Origin: CAVOBC01 sp963693635
GTDB taxonomy: Bacteria; Pseudomonadota; Gammaproteobacteria; Pseudomonadales; Azotimanducaceae
NCBI GenBank assembly: GCA_963693635.1
Contig: CAVOBC010000322.1
Location: forward strand, 1-5,586
Direction: 5' to 3'
DNA length: 5,586 nt
Position numbers and translations under genes: made by a program. The notes under the pieces were generated by a model. The model worked only from the letters and a program-made list of their open reading frames with translations, searched no databases and had not been told where the DNA came from. The stretch's first letter is position 1. Every line of letters begins with the position of its first letter. Of this stretch, positions 4,986 through 5,586 are shown piece after piece.

Positions 4986-5586
4986 CTAGTCCGCCGCCGG
5001 GCCTCCCGGCTTCACGCGTGCGGTGGCTGCGGCATCCGGCGTTGCGGTCTCCGTCTCCGGGTCGCCGAAAAACCAGGTCGATGGATGATAGGCAAGCGTC
5101 CAACGGTTGTCCCAGCCCCAGATGCCGACAGGCACCACGTTTCGCAACCGGCTGTTGGTGACGACCGGGTGCGGGGCGAGGCCGACGGTGCCTATGGTCC
5201 AGACGTTCTCCGCGTGGGAGGCGAGGATGGCCTTGCCGGCAGCGACCCGCTCCACCGGATCTGTCGCCTCGCGGAGCGTGTCTGCGAGCGTCTGGAGGTC
5301 GCGCATGACGGGCGGCGGCCTGACGCCCAACTTACCGTCGGTGAGGTAATGCCGCACCCAGTTGTTCCAGAGCACCGAGTCCCAGCCCGTATACATGGGC
5401 ACCCACCAGCGTGGAATGATAGGAAAGAGGATGTCGGTGACAAAGTCCGCATGCCAGAGTGACATCTGCATGCCGTTGGCCTGCGCCCGGGCCGACTGCA
5501 GCGCACGGTCAACGAGCTTCAGGCGGAAGTCGATGCCGATCTCGCGCCAGTAGCCGGAGACGAGTTCCATGGTGATGGCTTTCGGC
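4986..5586 (-). CDS. ABC-transporter solute-binding protein, family 5, C-terminal part (5' end outside window)
   Basis: The last 199 codons of a protein whose frame stays open to the window edge; the ATG at 5570 is internal because the preceding codons (PKAIT) continue the domain. It is the C-terminal portion of an extracytoplasmic solute-binding protein of SBP family 5 (the DppA/OppA type), which captures peptides or other small solutes for an ABC importer. Visible family traits are the YWREIGIDF segment, WHADF, a tryptophan-rich stretch (IIPRWWVPMY), a helix with LADTLREATDPVERVAAGK, then HAENVWTIGTVGLAPHPVV and RLRNV, and an aromatic end (GIWGWDNRW). The tail after WFFGDPE is Ala/Pro/Thr-rich and looks disordered. 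No permease or ATPase gene follows downstream; the next gene is the antitoxin. The transporter partners must therefore lie upstream of this gene or elsewhere. The exact substrate cannot be told from this part. Confidence 0.9.
   Translation of the reverse strand, partial: PKAITMELVSGYWREIGIDFRLKLVDRALQSARAQANGMQMSLWHADFVTDILFPIIPRWWVPMYTGWDSVLWNNWVRHYLTDGKLGVRPPPVMRDLQTLADTLREATDPVERVAAGKAILASHAENVWTIGTVGLAPHPVVTNSRLRNVVPVGIWGWDNRWTLAYHPSTWFFGDPETETATPDAAATARVKPGGPAAD

Noticed and set aside
1..5586. CRISPR array, tRNA, rRNA or riboswitch
   Set aside because: I looked for regularly spaced direct repeats, tRNA-like cloverleaf arms and conserved RNA motifs on both strands by eye and saw none. 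A covariance-model search was not possible.

Overview
The window is a GC-rich bacterial segment. All five recognisable genes or gene remnants lie on the minus strand, so transcription runs from right to left. The gene set is a PQQ-dependent alcohol dehydrogenase with a cytochrome c tail, a family 5 solute-binding protein, a VapBC-type module, a P4-type integrase and an IS91-type transposase remnant. This fits an environmental Pseudomonadota (proteobacterial) genome. The sequence alone does not allow a finer placement, because there is no rRNA, tRNA or housekeeping marker.

Layout from right to left, the direction of transcription. Positions 4986-5586 hold the C-terminal third or so of an ABC-transporter solute-binding protein (SBP family 5), cut by the window edge. 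A 119-bp gap carries a possible promoter and a small inverted repeat. Next is a VapB-like ribbon-helix-helix antitoxin (4633-4866), overlapping by 4 bp a PIN-domain VapC toxin (4241-4636). The toxin has all its expected acidic residues but is interrupted by one in-frame TGA. Positions 3870-4214 hold a fragment whose downstream half is the C-terminus of an IS91-family transposase. The gap at 3678-3869 contains a tandem 17-bp duplication, a five-unit CCCCA tract (a G-quadruplex motif on the coding strand) and a good Shine-Dalgarno site. These lead into a complete PQQ quinohaemoprotein dehydrogenase (1518-3677) with a predicted lipoprotein signal. A 252-bp gap with an AT-rich, repeat-bearing part then leads into a complete tyrosine recombinase (72-1265).

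Interpretation: this looks like an accessory or island-type region rather than one operon. The dehydrogenase is the only intact metabolic gene. It is bracketed by an integrase on one side and by transposase and toxin-antitoxin debris on the other. A 14-bp sequence recurs in inverted orientation in the two gaps flanking it. The dehydrogenase would oxidise an alcohol or aldehyde outside the cytoplasm and pass electrons through its own haem c. The solute-binding protein would bind a peptide or similar solute in the same compartment, but nothing in the sequence links the two functions. I did not find a clearly new multi-gene system. The best leads are the G-quadruplex/pentanucleotide repeat upstream of the dehydrogenase, the lipoprotein-anchored dehydrogenase itself, the single-stop vapC, and the inverted 14-mers.
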